From positions 1 to 12,382 of the forward strand of contig JAFOXU010000137.1 in NCBI GenBank assembly GCA_017425725.1: 12,382 bases of DNA, read 5' to 3'. The notes below the pieces were generated by a model. It was not told where the DNA came from. It did not search any database and worked only from the letters and a program-made list of their open reading frames with translations. Positions 12,349 through 12,382 of this stretch are shown in pieces. Numbering within the stretch: position 1 is the first letter of the stretch; each line of letters opens with the position of its first letter. This DNA comes from Alphaproteobacteria bacterium (GTDB taxonomy: Bacteria > Pseudomonadota > Alphaproteobacteria > Rs-D84). The translations under genes were made by a program, and so were the position numbers.

Positions 12349-12382
12349 TGGTAGCAGCGGAGGGATTCGGACCCCCGACCAA
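12349..12382 (-). tRNA. 3' portion of a tRNA gene, cut by the window edge
   Basis: The 34 visible bases fit tRNA positions 43-76: a 5-base variable loop TGGTC (44-48), T stem GGGGG/CCCTC with one G-U pair, T loop TCCGAAT, acceptor strand CGCTGCT, discriminator A73 and encoded CCA. The acceptor 5' strand should therefore begin AGCAGCG just outside the window. The anticodon is not visible, so the amino acid is unknown; the short variable loop excludes Leu, Ser and Tyr types. Position 55 is C instead of the nearly universal U (pseudouridine), which is unusual. Confidence 0.82.

Noticed and set aside
1..12382. CRISPR arrays, IS elements, riboswitches, rRNA
   Set aside because: No regularly spaced repeats, transposase-like proteins, terminal inverted repeats, recognised aptamer motifs or rRNA-like sequence were seen.

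Overview
The window is AT-rich DNA (coding regions look roughly 35-40% GC by eye) with short intergenic gaps, several ATGA or near-abutting gene junctions and mostly ordinary Shine-Dalgarno sites. GyrB reads like an alphaproteobacterial protein (for example LPLRGKILNVE in the Toprim region). Together with the strong bias to A/T-ending codons, this suggests a small-genome, possibly host- or gut-associated alphaproteobacterium. The taxonomy is inference. No phage, IS element or CRISPR array is visible.

Layout. (1) 4-4628, plus strand: four tightly packed genes of an R64/PAPI-1-like type IVb pilus machine, in the order pilO-pilP-pilQ-pilR (inner-membrane accessory protein, periplasmic coiled-coil protein, assembly ATPase, inner-membrane platform protein). 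No prepilin, prepilin peptidase or adhesin gene follows. (2) 4647-6205, minus strand: a three-gene set encoding a small coiled-coil protein, an HhH-GPD-fold DNA glycosylase-like protein and uracil-DNA glycosylase (ung, ATGA-coupled). It lies directly downstream of gyrB with a strong hairpin between. (3) 6260-8659, minus: gyrB, complete. (4) 8660-8733: compact divergent promoter region in which the gyrB promoter physically overlaps the promoter of a RusA-like endonuclease gene (8734-9303, plus). (5) 9347-10406, minus: a small exported four-helix membrane protein with a CPVC motif, followed by a soluble helical protein ending in CCIE. Both lack an assigned function. (6) 10542-11540, plus: galE with a cysteine at the substrate gatekeeper position. 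(7) 11601-12062, minus: an unrecognised 153-aa protein driven by a perfect consensus sigma70 promoter. (8) 12063-12382: the promoter, a short direct repeat, a GC-rich hairpin-rich block that may be a structured RNA or repeat, a terminator, and the 3' end of a tRNA gene cut by the window edge.

Functional themes: pilus assembly; DNA topology and repair (gyrase, Ung, a HhH glycosylase, a Holliday-junction-resolvase-like enzyme) clustered around gyrB; and nucleotide-sugar supply. The best candidates for something undescribed are the repair cassette with an atypical glycosylase, the CPVC membrane protein/helical protein pair, and the hairpin block next to the tRNA.
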